Of a stretch of DNA of 23,915 nucleotides, positions 8,848 to 16,809 are shown in pieces; positions within the stretch are counted from its first letter, which is position 1; the number at the start of each line of letters is the position of its first letter. The DNA comes from Zymomonas sp. (GTDB lineage Bacteria > Pseudomonadota > Alphaproteobacteria > Sphingomonadales > Sphingomonadaceae), in the NCBI GenBank assembly GCA_027489105.1, contig JAIYAJ010000115.1, positions 1 through 23,915 on the forward strand, written 5' to 3'. The notes beneath the pieces were generated by a model. That model worked only from the letters and a program-made list of their open reading frames with translations. It searched no databases and was not told the DNA's origin. The position numbers and the translations under genes were made by a program.

Positions 8848-9774
8848 ATGCGCCATGTTCTCCCTCTGCTCGCCGCCCTGATGCTCGCCCCGCCCGCCGC
8901 TTCGGCCGCCGAGCCGCCCACAGCGATGGCTACCGCCCAGCCGGTGACGGCGATCATCTCGGCCTTCGCGCCCGAAATGGAGCTGCTCGAGGGCCAGTTG
9001 GCCGATCCACGCGAAAAGCGGATCGGCGGGGTCCGCTTCGTCGAGGGGCGGCTCGACGGAAAGCCGGTGCTGCTGTTCCTGTCCGGCATGAGCATGGTCA
9101 ATGCAGCGATGACGACGCAGCTGGCCCTCGACCATTTCGCGGTCCGGCGGATCGTCTTTTCGGGGATCGCGGGCGGTCTCGATCCGGCGCTCGACGTCGG
9201 CGACGTCGTCGTTCCCGACGCCTGGGCCAATTATCTGGAGTCGGTGTTCGCCCGCGCCGACGGGCGGGGCGGCTATGCGCTGCCCAAGGACATGGAGGGC
9301 CGGGTTCCGCTGGAGAATTGGGCGATGATCTTTCCCCGCGCGGCGCTGCTCCAGACCGCCGGATCGGGCGCGATAGACCCAAAACTCTGGTTCGAGGCCG
9401 ATTCCGCGCTGCTGGCCCTGGCACGGCGGGCGGCGGAAAAGGTGCGGCTGCAGCGCTGCGTCGAGGCGCTATGCCTGACCGCGCAGCCGCGCATCGTCGT
9501 CGGCGGCAAGGGAGTCTCCGCCTCTGTGTTCATGGATAATGCCGAGTTCCGCGCCTATCTGCACCGCGTGTTCGGCGCGCAGGCGACCGACATGGAAAGC
9601 GCGGCGGTGGCGCATGTCGCTTATGTCCACGCCATCCCGTTCATCGCCTTCCGCTCATTGTCGGATCTGGCCGGGGCCGATCCCGACCATAATCAGGCCG
9701 GCACCTTCTTCCGTCTCGCATCTGCCAATGCCGCGACCGTGGTCCGCGCCTTTGTCGACGAGCTGCCCGACTGA
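8848..9774 (+). CDS. Secreted MTA/SAH nucleosidase-family protein
   Basis: A 308-aa protein with an N-terminal signal peptide (MRHVLPLLAALMLAPPAASA, cleavage expected after residue 20). A nucleoside-phosphorylase/nucleosidase fold follows: VTAIISAFAPEMELLEGQL at the start, FSGIAGGLDPALDVGDVVVP as the phosphate/ribose loop, the ribose-binding TDMESAAVAHVA (Met249-Glu250-Ser251), and SLSDLAG with Asp273 where MTAN carries its catalytic acid. The known cytoplasmic enzymes cleave methylthioadenosine and S-adenosylhomocysteine; a periplasmic form suggests scavenging of extracellular nucleosides or an altered substrate. An insertion around residues 130-210 lengthens it beyond the usual 230-aa MTAN. 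The Shine-Dalgarno sequence is poor. It is monocistronic, downstream of the REPIN. Confidence 0.85.
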   Translation: MRHVLPLLAALMLAPPAASAAEPPTAMATAQPVTAIISAFAPEMELLEGQLADPREKRIGGVRFVEGRLDGKPVLLFLSGMSMVNAAMTTQLALDHFAVRRIVFSGIAGGLDPALDVGDVVVPDAWANYLESVFARADGRGGYALPKDMEGRVPLENWAMIFPRAALLQTAGSGAIDPKLWFEADSALLALARRAAEKVRLQRCVEALCLTAQPRIVVGGKGVSASVFMDNAEFRAYLHRVFGAQATDMESAAVAHVAYVHAIPFIAFRSLSDLAGADPDHNQAGTFFRLASANAATVVRAFVDELPD

Positions 9775-9782
9775 ACGATAGA

Positions 9783-9811
9783 GGCGGCGGATCGCTGGTG
9801 GATCCGCCGCC
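9783..9811. terminator. Strong hairpin between convergent genes
   Basis: A perfect 11-bp stem, GGCGGCGGATC (9783-9793) with GATCCGCCGCC (9801-9811), has a 7-base loop. It fills the 46-base gap between the secreted nucleosidase-like gene (+) and the TonB-dependent receptor gene (-), so it likely ends both transcripts. Confidence 0.75.
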
Positions 9812-9820
9812 CGCAAGGGA

Positions 9821-12085
9821 TCAGAATTTGTAGCCTACGGTCAGCTGCCAGGTCCGCGGCATGTTGTAGAAGGCGAAGCCCGGCGGGAAGTTGCTCGCGA
9901 CGAACAGATTGTTGAAGCAGTTCGCGCATTCGATCGAGGCCTTCCACGGCCCGTCCTGCGGCTTGAGCGTCAGGCTCGCGCCGACCAGCCATTCGCCGTC
10001 GACATAGTCGAGCGGTACGCCCGCCGTGCCGACCGTGTTGCGCGACTGATAGGAGGCATTGGCCGCCGGGGTCAGGTAGAAGTCGCCGACCGGCATGTCA
10101 TAGGCGCCACCGAAGGCCGTGGTGAACTTCGGTGTCCGCTGCGGCGGCGCCAGATTGCCGTTCGGATCGACGATGCCCTGGCCGCAGCTGGCGGCGACGC
10201 CGGCACGGCACGAGGCCTGCTGGGCGGTGATCGTCGGGTCCGGGTTCAGATATTTGGCGCGCTGCAGGCCGATATTGGCGAACAGCGACAGGCCGCGGAC
10301 CGGCGCCCAGACCAGTTCGGATTCGAGGCCATAGTTGCGGAAGTCCGACCCGTTCTGCGTGACGAAGTTGATCGCACCGGTGCTGTCGACGAAGCCCAGC
10401 GGAACCTGGAAACCCTTCACATCGGTATAGAAGACAGTGGTGTTGAAGCGCAGCGTGCGGTCGAGCAGCTCGGTGCGGAAGCCGCCTTCATAGGACCAGA
10501 CCTTTTCCGGACCGAATTGCAGGAAATTCTCCGCCGAGAGCGAGCGGGCGTTCCAGCCGCCCGAGCGGAAGCCGCGCGTCGCCGAAGCGAACAGCATGAC
10601 ATCCTGCATCGGCCGGTATTCGACCGCGAAGCGCGGGGTGAACTGCTTGGTGCGATCGCGCAGCGGAATACCGGCGGCGGCGATGTCGGCCGAGCCATAA
10701 GGCACGCCGGCCAGCGCCGGATTGGCATTGGCGACGACACCGACCGTCTTCTTCTCGCTCGTATAGCGCCCGCCCACCGTAAGGGTCAGGTTGTCGACCG
10801 GCTTCCAGTCGAACTGGAGATAGGCGGCCGGCGCCGAGGTCTTGTTGTTGAGCACCCGGTCGGCGAGGACCAGCGGCAGGCCGATGGTTCCGAGGTCGAG
10901 CGTGAAGACGTCGGCGAAGTCGGTGCTGTTGTCCTCATGGATGTAGAAGAGGCCGGCCGTATATTGCAGGCCCTCGGCGATCTTGCCGTTGATCTTCACT
11001 TCCTGCGAGAACTGCTTGAAGCGGCCGGCATTGGCGAGAGCGAAGCCGCCGGTCGAATATTTGCCGTCGAAGATGTCGGACAGATAATCCTGCTTCAGAT
11101 CGCGATAGCCGGTGATCAGCGCCAGCGTCGCCCCGCCCAGGTCGATCTGCACGTTGGAGGAGAGCGAAAGGCTCTTGGTCACGTTCTTGAGGTGGAAATT
11201 GGCCTTGCGACCGGCGACGAGGCCGGCGAGCCCGGCCGACTTCGTGCTGAGCCCCGTATTGCTGAACAGGTCGCCGCCGACCTTGACCGACGGCAGGTTG
11301 AGCGTGTTGTCGCGGACATAATCGGCCGACAGGTCCCACGTCACCGTGTCTGTCGGCAGCAGGCGAACCGCGCCCCGCAGGCCGAAGCTCTTGGTGCCGT
11401 TGTTCTTCTCGCCGGTCGTCAGATTCTTGACATAGCCATCGGCCTCGGTCGCGAAGCCCGAGATCTTGGTCAGCACCTTGTCGCTGATCGGCGCATCGAC
11501 CGACCCCCGGACGATCCACTTGTCATAGGCGCCGTAGCCCGCCTCGACATAGCCGCCGAAGCTGTCCGCCGGCTTCTTCAGGACGACGTTGATCGCGCCG
11601 CCCGTGGTGTTGCGGCCGAACAGCGTGCCCTGCGGGCCGCGCAACACTTCGATCCGGTCGACGTCGAAGAAGGCGAAGTTGTTGGCGTTCTGCCGGCTGA
11701 CATAGATGTCGTCGACATAGGTGCCGACCGGCGGATCGAAGGTCGCGATCGATTCGGTGTTGCCGAGGCCGCGGATGAAATAGCTGTTGGCCGAACCGAT
11801 TCCGACATTGGTTGCGCCGACCATGTTGGGCACCAGACGCGGAATGTCGATCGTGGTGCGGATCTGCTTGGCGGCGAGTTCCTGGCCGGAGAAGGCCGAA
11901 ACCGCGATCGGCACGTCCTGAAGGCTCTGCTGGCGGCGCTGCGCGGTGACGACGATCTCGCCGAGCGTGCCACTGTCGGACATATCCTCGGCGGCGCCCG
12001 CCTGCTGGGCTATCGAGGGCGAGACCGTCAGGGCCAGCGAAGCGACCGCGACAGAAGCATGCAACCACATTCCCAAACGACGCAT
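9821..12085 (-). CDS. TonB-dependent outer-membrane receptor
   Basis: A 754-aa receptor. A signal peptide (about residues 1-26) precedes the TonB box EIVVTA (43-48). The plug domain follows, with IRGLGNTESIATFDPPVGTY and the conserved LRGPQGTLFGRNTTGGAINV. A roughly 600-residue beta-barrel ends in the outer-membrane sorting signal WQLTVGYKF, whose last residue is Phe. It imports a substrate across the outer membrane using TonB-ExbBD energy; these energising proteins are not in the window. Cysteine pairs occur in extracellular-loop-like stretches (QASCRAGVAASCGQG) and near the end (IECANCFNN). The plug resembles the large sphingomonad family linked to aromatic, terpenoid or steroid uptake, but specificity cannot be read off. 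It is 115 bases downstream of the VOC gene on the same strand. Confidence 0.94.
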   Translation of the reverse strand: MRRLGMWLHASVAVASLALTVSPSIAQQAGAAEDMSDSGTLGEIVVTAQRRQQSLQDVPIAVSAFSGQELAAKQIRTTIDIPRLVPNMVGATNVGIGSANSYFIRGLGNTESIATFDPPVGTYVDDIYVSRQNANNFAFFDVDRIEVLRGPQGTLFGRNTTGGAINVVLKKPADSFGGYVEAGYGAYDKWIVRGSVDAPISDKVLTKISGFATEADGYVKNLTTGEKNNGTKSFGLRGAVRLLPTDTVTWDLSADYVRDNTLNLPSVKVGGDLFSNTGLSTKSAGLAGLVAGRKANFHLKNVTKSLSLSSNVQIDLGGATLALITGYRDLKQDYLSDIFDGKYSTGGFALANAGRFKQFSQEVKINGKIAEGLQYTAGLFYIHEDNSTDFADVFTLDLGTIGLPLVLADRVLNNKTSAPAAYLQFDWKPVDNLTLTVGGRYTSEKKTVGVVANANPALAGVPYGSADIAAAGIPLRDRTKQFTPRFAVEYRPMQDVMLFASATRGFRSGGWNARSLSAENFLQFGPEKVWSYEGGFRTELLDRTLRFNTTVFYTDVKGFQVPLGFVDSTGAINFVTQNGSDFRNYGLESELVWAPVRGLSLFANIGLQRAKYLNPDPTITAQQASCRAGVAASCGQGIVDPNGNLAPPQRTPKFTTAFGGAYDMPVGDFYLTPAANASYQSRNTVGTAGVPLDYVDGEWLVGASLTLKPQDGPWKASIECANCFNNLFVASNFPPGFAFYNMPRTWQLTVGYKF

Positions 12086-12104
12086 GTGCGTTTCCCCTTG
12101 GCAG

Positions 12105-12118
12105 GCGGCTCATGCCGC
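12105..12118. other. Short leader hairpin upstream of the receptor gene
   Basis: GCGGC-TCAT-GCCGC forms a small stem just ahead of the receptor's start region, inside an otherwise AT-richer 115-base spacer (12086-12200). On the minus strand a TTGACA near 12137-12142 could be a -35 box, but no good -10 is visible, so whether the receptor has its own promoter remains open. Confidence 0.3.
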
Positions 12119-12200
12119 TTTTGTGGATTACAAGCTGTCAAAGTCTTTTACGGCCGTCCTACACTTTTTTGTTGTTTTGACGCCGATCAACGTCGTGCGG

Positions 12201-13028
12201 TCAGGGCCTGATCTCGATCCACTCCCCCGCGCCACCGACAAGGCGTTCGGTCTGACCTGTATCTGCGCCGTGGAAATGCGCGATGGCGATCCCGCTCGGC
12301 AGGCCGATCGAAGAGGCCGGACGATCGATCGCGGCGGCCGGAAATTCGTCGATCTCGATCAGGCTCGCCTCGTCGAACGCGACCGTCGCCAGCCGGTGGC
12401 GATGTGCGCGGTCGATCCCATGCGCTTCGGACAACACCTCGATTCGCGCCTCGAAGATCGGGCTGAGCGCCCGCCCGCGCTCGACATAGGACTGCGCGGC
12501 GGCCTCGATCCCGCGCGAGCCCATCACCAGGATGAAGGGCTGGCCGACGAAGCTCTTTGCTTCGGGCAGGTCGAACCCCGGCACCGGTTCCGCCACCTCG
12601 GTCAGATAGAGCACCTCGCCGCCTGGGCCCGAGACCTGCATCGCCTTGATCTTGTCGGTGAAATCGAAGTCCAGGACGGCGGGCGCGCCGATGATCGCGA
12701 ACGGCGAGCCGGGCCCCGCCAGCCGGACGGCGAGCGCCTCGACGTCCTGGACGATGATCTCGACCGCCGCCCAGCCGAGCGCCGCCATCGGCCGATAGGC
12801 GGGATCGGGTGCCGCTTCGACCAGCCGGAGAAAGCGGGCTTCGCCGCTTTCGGGCGTCAGCGTCGACGTCCGGGCACCCGCCGCCTTCGGCGCATTCCAC
12901 GCCTGCGCCTCGGCGGCATCGAAGGACGCTACCGGCGAGGGCCGGTAGCCCAACCAGTCGCGATAGGCGGCGATGGCGGCGTCGAGATCGGGCACGACGA
13001 TGGTGGCACCGGCAAGCGACTTGATCAT
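12201..13028 (-). CDS. VOC-family protein (glyoxalase/dioxygenase fold)
   Basis: A 275-aa protein with two vicinal-oxygen-chelate halves. The first begins MIKSLAGATIVVPDLDAAIAAYRDWLGY, a classic VOC opening, and the second starts around residue 145 (VGQPFILVMGSRGIEAAAQSY). VOC proteins use metal-assisted chemistry (isomerases, extradiol dioxygenases, epimerases) or act as binding proteins. The canonical His/Glu metal ligands are not obvious at the expected strand positions in the first half, so a catalytic role is uncertain. The ATG at 13028 has a GAGG about 8 bases upstream. It lies 39 bases after the LysR gene and ahead of the receptor gene, so the three are probably one leftward unit. Confidence 0.82.
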   Translation of the reverse strand: MIKSLAGATIVVPDLDAAIAAYRDWLGYRPSPVASFDAAEAQAWNAPKAAGARTSTLTPESGEARFLRLVEAAPDPAYRPMAALGWAAVEIIVQDVEALAVRLAGPGSPFAIIGAPAVLDFDFTDKIKAMQVSGPGGEVLYLTEVAEPVPGFDLPEAKSFVGQPFILVMGSRGIEAAAQSYVERGRALSPIFEARIEVLSEAHGIDRAHRHRLATVAFDEASLIEIDEFPAAAIDRPASSIGLPSGIAIAHFHGADTGQTERLVGGAGEWIEIRP

Positions 13029-13067
13029 TGCAGAACCTCATGGAGCGGCCGGACCCGGCCGGGGCGA

Positions 13068-14021
13068 TCAGGGAAAGGCGGGGGTGCCGAGTTCGGCGGG
13101 ACTGCCATAGGCGCGCTCCGCCTCGAAGGTGATTTCCTCGGTCAGCCGCGCGGCGGCCGGGCTGAGCTTCACGTCGCGCCGCGTGATCAGGCAGGCATGG
13201 CGCAATATGGTGGTTTCGGTGAGATCGAGCGTCACCAGCGCACCGAACTCGATCAGCGTGCCGACCATGTCGGGCGACACGGTGATGATATAGTCGTCGT
13301 CGATGCACAGCCAGGAGCCGATCGTCACCGCATCGCTGCGAATGATGCGCTTCGGCGACGGCAGCTTGGCGCGCATATGCGCCACCTGGATCGCTTCGTA
13401 GATGTCGCCGCGAAAGGCCGGCATCATCCAGGTGAAATCCTGCAGGTCGCGCAGCGCCAGTTCGCGCGCGCCGGCCAGCGGGTGGTTCTTGCGCACGGCG
13501 AGCACGTCGCGAATCTCGAAGAGGTGCCGGAAGTCGAGCAGGTCGGCATGGGCGGGATCGTGGCTGGGACCACCACAGACGAAATCGACCTCGCCCAGCA
13601 TGAGCTTCTCGATCATCATCTCGGTGTAACCTTCAACAAGCCGGATTTGTACGTCCGGCTGTTGACGGTGATAGCGGCGAATCGCGGTGGCGACGTGACG
13701 ACCCGTCATCGTCTCGCCGATGCCGATGGTCACCGATCCGCCGCGCGCATCGCGCAGCAGCTCGATCTCGCTCGCCATGCGCTCGGCCAGCGCCAGCTGC
13801 GTCCGGGCGCGGGCCAGCAACAGCCGCCCGAACACCGTCAGGGTCGGGCGACCGCCACGCTTCCGGTCGAGGAAGCGAACCCCCGCCGATTCCTCCATCC
13901 GCGCGATCGAACTGCTCAACGCCTGCTGCGTGACGTTCAGCTTCTGCGCAGCGTCAATGAACGTCCCTTCCTCGACCAGCGTGACGAAACGCCGCAGCTG
14001 GATGAGCTCGATGTCGTGCAT
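13068..14021 (-). CDS. LysR-family transcriptional regulator
   Basis: A 317-aa LysR-type regulator. The N-terminal winged helix-turn-helix covers about residues 5-64 (LIQLRRFVTLVEEGTFIDAA, then LNVTQQALSSSIARMEESAG), followed by the linker helix. The effector-binding domain starts at about residue 92 (GGSVTIGIGETMTGRHVATA). LysR proteins bind DNA as tetramers and switch divergent target genes in response to a small-molecule inducer, commonly a pathway substrate or intermediate. Here the gene is divergent from the methyltransferase operon (134-base gap) and heads the VOC-receptor genes, so it most likely controls both arms. The inducer is unknown. Confidence 0.93.
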   Translation of the reverse strand: MHDIELIQLRRFVTLVEEGTFIDAAQKLNVTQQALSSSIARMEESAGVRFLDRKRGGRPTLTVFGRLLLARARTQLALAERMASEIELLRDARGGSVTIGIGETMTGRHVATAIRRYHRQQPDVQIRLVEGYTEMMIEKLMLGEVDFVCGGPSHDPAHADLLDFRHLFEIRDVLAVRKNHPLAGARELALRDLQDFTWMMPAFRGDIYEAIQVAHMRAKLPSPKRIIRSDAVTIGSWLCIDDDYIITVSPDMVGTLIEFGALVTLDLTETTILRHACLITRRDVKLSPAAARLTEEITFEAERAYGSPAELGTPAFP

Positions 14022-14155
14022 TAGATATCCAACATATTTGTTATTTCGGCCAATTAGCCATTGTTAGTCTGTTTTTGATGTTTCCGGTCGGTCCGTCAAG
14101 CCCAGCACGCTGGGCCCATCGCCGCCCACCTTCGAACCGCTCAGGGGAGAGATCG
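14022..14155. promoter_or_regulatory. Divergent promoter region with LysR operator candidate
   Basis: The first 70 bases are far more AT-rich than the surrounding coding DNA. They contain the near-palindrome AACATATTTGTT (14031-14042), whose outer AACA/TGTT match exactly, beside the LysR start, and CCAATTAG/TTAG elements at about 14052-14070. LysR regulators usually bind interrupted palindromes in such shared regions. No promoter hexamers stand out clearly. GGGGAGA at 14143-14149 is the ribosome-binding site of the methyltransferase gene. Confidence 0.45.
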
Positions 14156-15340
14156 ATGGTATTGCAACTCAAACATGCGATGCGCCCGCAGCAGTCGGCC
14201 GAGGACGTCGCCCGCGGGCGTTTCGTCTCGGGCCTGCGCTCCTTCATTCTCAACGACCTCGCCCAGGACATGCGCCAGGCCTATGACGAGCGCGTCGCCC
14301 CGGCGTTCGAGAAGGCGCATGGCCGCCCGCCCGAGAGCAGCGCCGAAGTCCACAAAGCGATGCGTACCGACCCGGCCTTCAAGGTGTACAGCGCCTGCCG
14401 CGTGCGCGCCCAGTCCATGGTTTGGGACGCGGTGACGCCGGTGGTGCAGCGCGAGCGCGCGAAGCTTGAGGCCGCGGCCAGCGAAAGCGGGGCGGCCGCA
14501 GCGGTGACCCTCGCGCCCGACATGGAATTGCCGCGCAACGTCACAGGGCTCGACGTCCACCTGATGCCCGGCGGCTATGCGGGCGATGCCGATTTCCCCA
14601 TGGCGGCCGGCGCCGTCTATGATCAGGGGCTGGCCATCTTCTCCATGGGCCTGATGGGGCAGAATCTCGACGATATCGGCCTGTCGATGGCGACCTATGT
14701 CCGCAACGCCTTCCCCGATTTCGCGCCGGCCCGCATCCTCGACGTCGGCTGCACGATCGGCCACAACAGCCTGCCCTGGAAGCAAGCCTATCCCGAAGCC
14801 GAGGTTCACGCCATCGACGTCGCCGCACCGGGCCTTCTCTATGGCGCCACGCGGGCGAAGCTGCAGGGCCTCGATGTCGCCTTCCACCAGATGAATGCCG
14901 AGGCGCTCGACTTCCCCGACGAGAGTTTCGACCTCGTCTTCTCGTCGATGTTCCTCCACGAGCTGTCGGCCAAGACCCGTCGCGCCTTCTTCCGCGAGGC
15001 CCGCCGCCTGCTGCGCCCCGGCGGGCTGCTGCTCAACATGGAGCTGCCGCCGAACAGCCAGATGGGCGCCTTCGAGGGATTCTATCTCGACTGGGACTGC
15101 TATTATAATGAGGAGCCCTTCTACAAAGGCTTCCGCGACGAGGACCCGCGCGCGCTGTGCCGCGACGGCGGCTTCGCCGACGAGGATTATGTCCAGTTCG
15201 TCACCCCCAGCCTGGGGATCTACGGCGCCGACGCGATCGCGACGGCGGCGGCCAGCGATCCGCTGGCGGTGAACAGCGAGACCACCGGCCGTCTGGCCGA
15301 GGGCGTCAACTGGTTCGGATTCGGAGCATGGAAGCGATAA
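14156..15340 (+). CDS. Class I SAM-dependent methyltransferase
   Basis: A 394-aa protein. An unusual N-terminal region of about 170 residues, mostly helical and Ala/Arg-rich, contains no recognised motif. It is followed by a Rossmann methyltransferase domain: motif I ILDVGCTIGHNSLP (from residue 194), acidic AIDVAAPGL for SAM ribose, QMNAEALDFPDESFDLVFSS as motifs II-III, and RRLLRPGGLLLNMELP. The long N-terminal domain probably shapes the substrate pocket; the methyl acceptor is unknown. The ATG at 14156 is chosen for its Shine-Dalgarno GGGGAGA; the frame also opens 81 bases earlier but without such a signal. Its stop overlaps the next start (TAATG), so it is the first gene of a coupled operon. 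Confidence 0.88.
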   Translation: MVLQLKHAMRPQQSAEDVARGRFVSGLRSFILNDLAQDMRQAYDERVAPAFEKAHGRPPESSAEVHKAMRTDPAFKVYSACRVRAQSMVWDAVTPVVQRERAKLEAAASESGAAAAVTLAPDMELPRNVTGLDVHLMPGGYAGDADFPMAAGAVYDQGLAIFSMGLMGQNLDDIGLSMATYVRNAFPDFAPARILDVGCTIGHNSLPWKQAYPEAEVHAIDVAAPGLLYGATRAKLQGLDVAFHQMNAEALDFPDESFDLVFSSMFLHELSAKTRRAFFREARRLLRPGGLLLNMELPPNSQMGAFEGFYLDWDCYYNEEPFYKGFRDEDPRALCRDGGFADEDYVQFVTPSLGIYGADAIATAAASDPLAVNSETTGRLAEGVNWFGFGAWKR

Positions 15341-15654
15341 TGAGCGAAGCCCTGCGCCCCGAAGACGCCCCGCCGTCGATCTACGGCCCCGACGGCCGCC
15401 CGCAATTTTTCGCCGACCCGGCGATGGACCGCTTCGTGCCTGTCGTCCTGAACCTCGCTTCCGAGCTGTGGGTGCAGGCCGAGACGATCGCCAATCTCCG
15501 CGCCTTGTTGGAGGAGAAGGGCATAGCATCGACCGAAAGGCTCGACGCGATTGCCGAAGAAAGCGCCTCCGATCCAGCGCGCGAGGCGGCGCTGCGCGCC
15601 TTCATCGACCGCATCTTCATGCCCTTGCGCGAAGCCCCCGGCGTCGCGGCCTGA
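15340..15654 (+). CDS. Small conserved-looking protein of unknown function
   Basis: A 104-aa soluble protein. The Pro-rich opening (APPSIYGPDGRPQFFADPAMD) precedes a helix with heptad-like hydrophobics (LASELWVQAETIANLRALLE) that could form a coiled coil or oligomerise. A second helical segment (AREAALRAFIDRIFMPL) ends it. I recognise no catalytic residues and no named family. Its ATG overlaps the methyltransferase stop by one base (TAATG), implying translational coupling and perhaps a protein partner relationship. The gene lies 19 bases before the HapK-like gene. Confidence 0.75.
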   Translation: MSEALRPEDAPPSIYGPDGRPQFFADPAMDRFVPVVLNLASELWVQAETIANLRALLEEKGIASTERLDAIAEESASDPAREAALRAFIDRIFMPLREAPGVAA

Positions 15655-15673
15655 TCCCCGGAAAGGAAGCATC

Positions 15674-15976
15674 ATGCGCCTGATCGTGCTCGTCACGCTG
15701 AAGGACGGCGTCAGCCACGACGATTATCAGGCCTGGGCTAAGAGCACCGACCTGCCCACCGTGCGCGCGCTGCCCTCGATCGCCGGCTTCGACCTGTTCC
15801 GCGCCACCGGCGTGCTCGGCGGCGGCACGGCGCCCTGCGACTATATCGAGATCATCGACATAGGCGATATGGAGGCGTTCGGCAGCGATGTCGCCCGGCC
15901 CGAGATGCAGGCGATCGCCGCCCAGTTCGCGGCCTTCGCCGATACCGTCTTCATCACCACCGAGCCGGTCGTATGA
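15674..15976 (+). CDS. RedY/HapK-like small protein (ferredoxin-like barrel fold)
   Basis: A 100-aa protein. MRLIVLVTLKDGVSHDDYQAW and the later DYIEIIDIGDMEAF resemble the dimeric alpha+beta barrel fold of RedY/HapK, which was named from prodigiosin-type pathways and is also found in other proteobacterial clusters. The fold is shared with EthD, Dabb and monooxygenase-like proteins, so the exact family is a moderate-confidence call. The start is supported by GAAAGGAAG just upstream. The stop overlaps the SDR start by 4 bases (ATGA). In this setting it may assist an oxidation, cyclisation or ligand-handling step; that is inference. Confidence 0.7.
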   Translation: MRLIVLVTLKDGVSHDDYQAWAKSTDLPTVRALPSIAGFDLFRATGVLGGGTAPCDYIEIIDIGDMEAFGSDVARPEMQAIAAQFAAFADTVFITTEPVV

Positions 15977-16809
15977 GCGGTCCGCTGCAGGGCCGCACCG
16001 CCGTCGTCACCGGCGCGGGTCGGCTTGGCGGTCTCGGTGCGGCGATCGCCCGCCGGCTCGCGGCAGACGGCGCTGCCGTGGTGATCTCCGACCTCGGTCG
16101 GCCGGTGGATGCGGCGACGCCCGGATCGATGATCGGCGCCAGTGACGAGATGGAAGCGGTTGCGGAAGCAATCCGCGCCGATGGCGGCACGGCCTCGACC
16201 TGCGTCTGCGACGTCCGCCGCTGGGCCGATGTCGCCGCGCTCGCCGACCATGCGGTGGCGAGCCATGGGTCGCTCGACATCTGGGTCAACAATGCGGGAA
16301 TCGGCTATATCATGAAGCCGCTGCTGGAGGTCGAACCCGACGACTGGCAGGCGGTGATCGACGTCAACCTGACCGGCAGTTTCTACGGCATCAAGGCCGC
16401 CGCGCAGAAGATGGTCGCAGCCGGCAGGGGCGGGCGAATCGTCAACATCGCCAGCCAGGCCGCCAAATCGGGCTTTCCCTTCGCCCAGGCCTATTGCTCG
16501 TCCAAACATGGGCTGGTCGGCCTCGTCCGGTCTGCCGCGATCGAGTTGGGCAAGCACGGCATCACCGTGAACAATGTCTGCCCCAATCATGTGACGACCG
16601 GCCTCGGCGCCTGGCAGAACAGCTATTTCGCCGAAAAGTCGGGCCTGTCGGTCGAGGACTATCTGGCGCAGATGGCCGCCCGCATCCCGATGGGACGCCC
16701 CGGTCTGGCCGAGGATACGGCCAATGCGGTCGCCTTCCTAGCCTCGGACCAGGCGCAATATATCACGGCCGAAAGCCTCAATGTCTCGGGCGGCGAAGAA
16801 CCGCATTGA
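15973..16809 (+). CDS. SDR-family oxidoreductase
   Basis: A 278-aa classical short-chain dehydrogenase. The cofactor loop TGAGRLGGLG is near the N-terminus, the structural VNNAG follows, and the catalytic triad is S161, Y174 and K178 (in AYCSSK). The C-terminal region ends VAFLASDQAQYITAESLNVSGG, typical of the 3-oxoacyl-ACP-reductase-like branch. The insert between the first helix and the acidic strand end (VISDLGRPVDAATPGSMIGA) is longer than usual. The Asp in ISDL suggests NAD(H) preference. It is the last gene of the methyltransferase operon, and its 3' end overlaps the convergent MmgE/PrpD gene by 32 bases. Confidence 0.9.
   Translation: MSGPLQGRTAVVTGAGRLGGLGAAIARRLAADGAAVVISDLGRPVDAATPGSMIGASDEMEAVAEAIRADGGTASTCVCDVRRWADVAALADHAVASHGSLDIWVNNAGIGYIMKPLLEVEPDDWQAVIDVNLTGSFYGIKAAAQKMVAAGRGGRIVNIASQAAKSGFPFAQAYCSSKHGLVGLVRSAAIELGKHGITVNNVCPNHVTTGLGAWQNSYFAEKSGLSVEDYLAQMAARIPMGRPGLAEDTANAVAFLASDQAQYITAESLNVSGGEEPH

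Noticed and set aside
10517..12211. 564-codon plus-strand open frame opposite the TonB-dependent receptor
   Set aside because: Low-complexity composition with no motif, fully overlapping a receptor with signal peptide, TonB box, plug and barrel end.
11946..14024. 692-codon plus-strand open frame opposite the receptor start, VOC and LysR genes
   Set aside because: It spans three real genes and two intergenic gaps without a domain; a GC-driven shadow.
14141..15529. 462-codon minus-strand frame opposite the methyltransferase
   Set aside because: No motifs and antisense to a gene with clear SAM motifs and ribosome-binding site.
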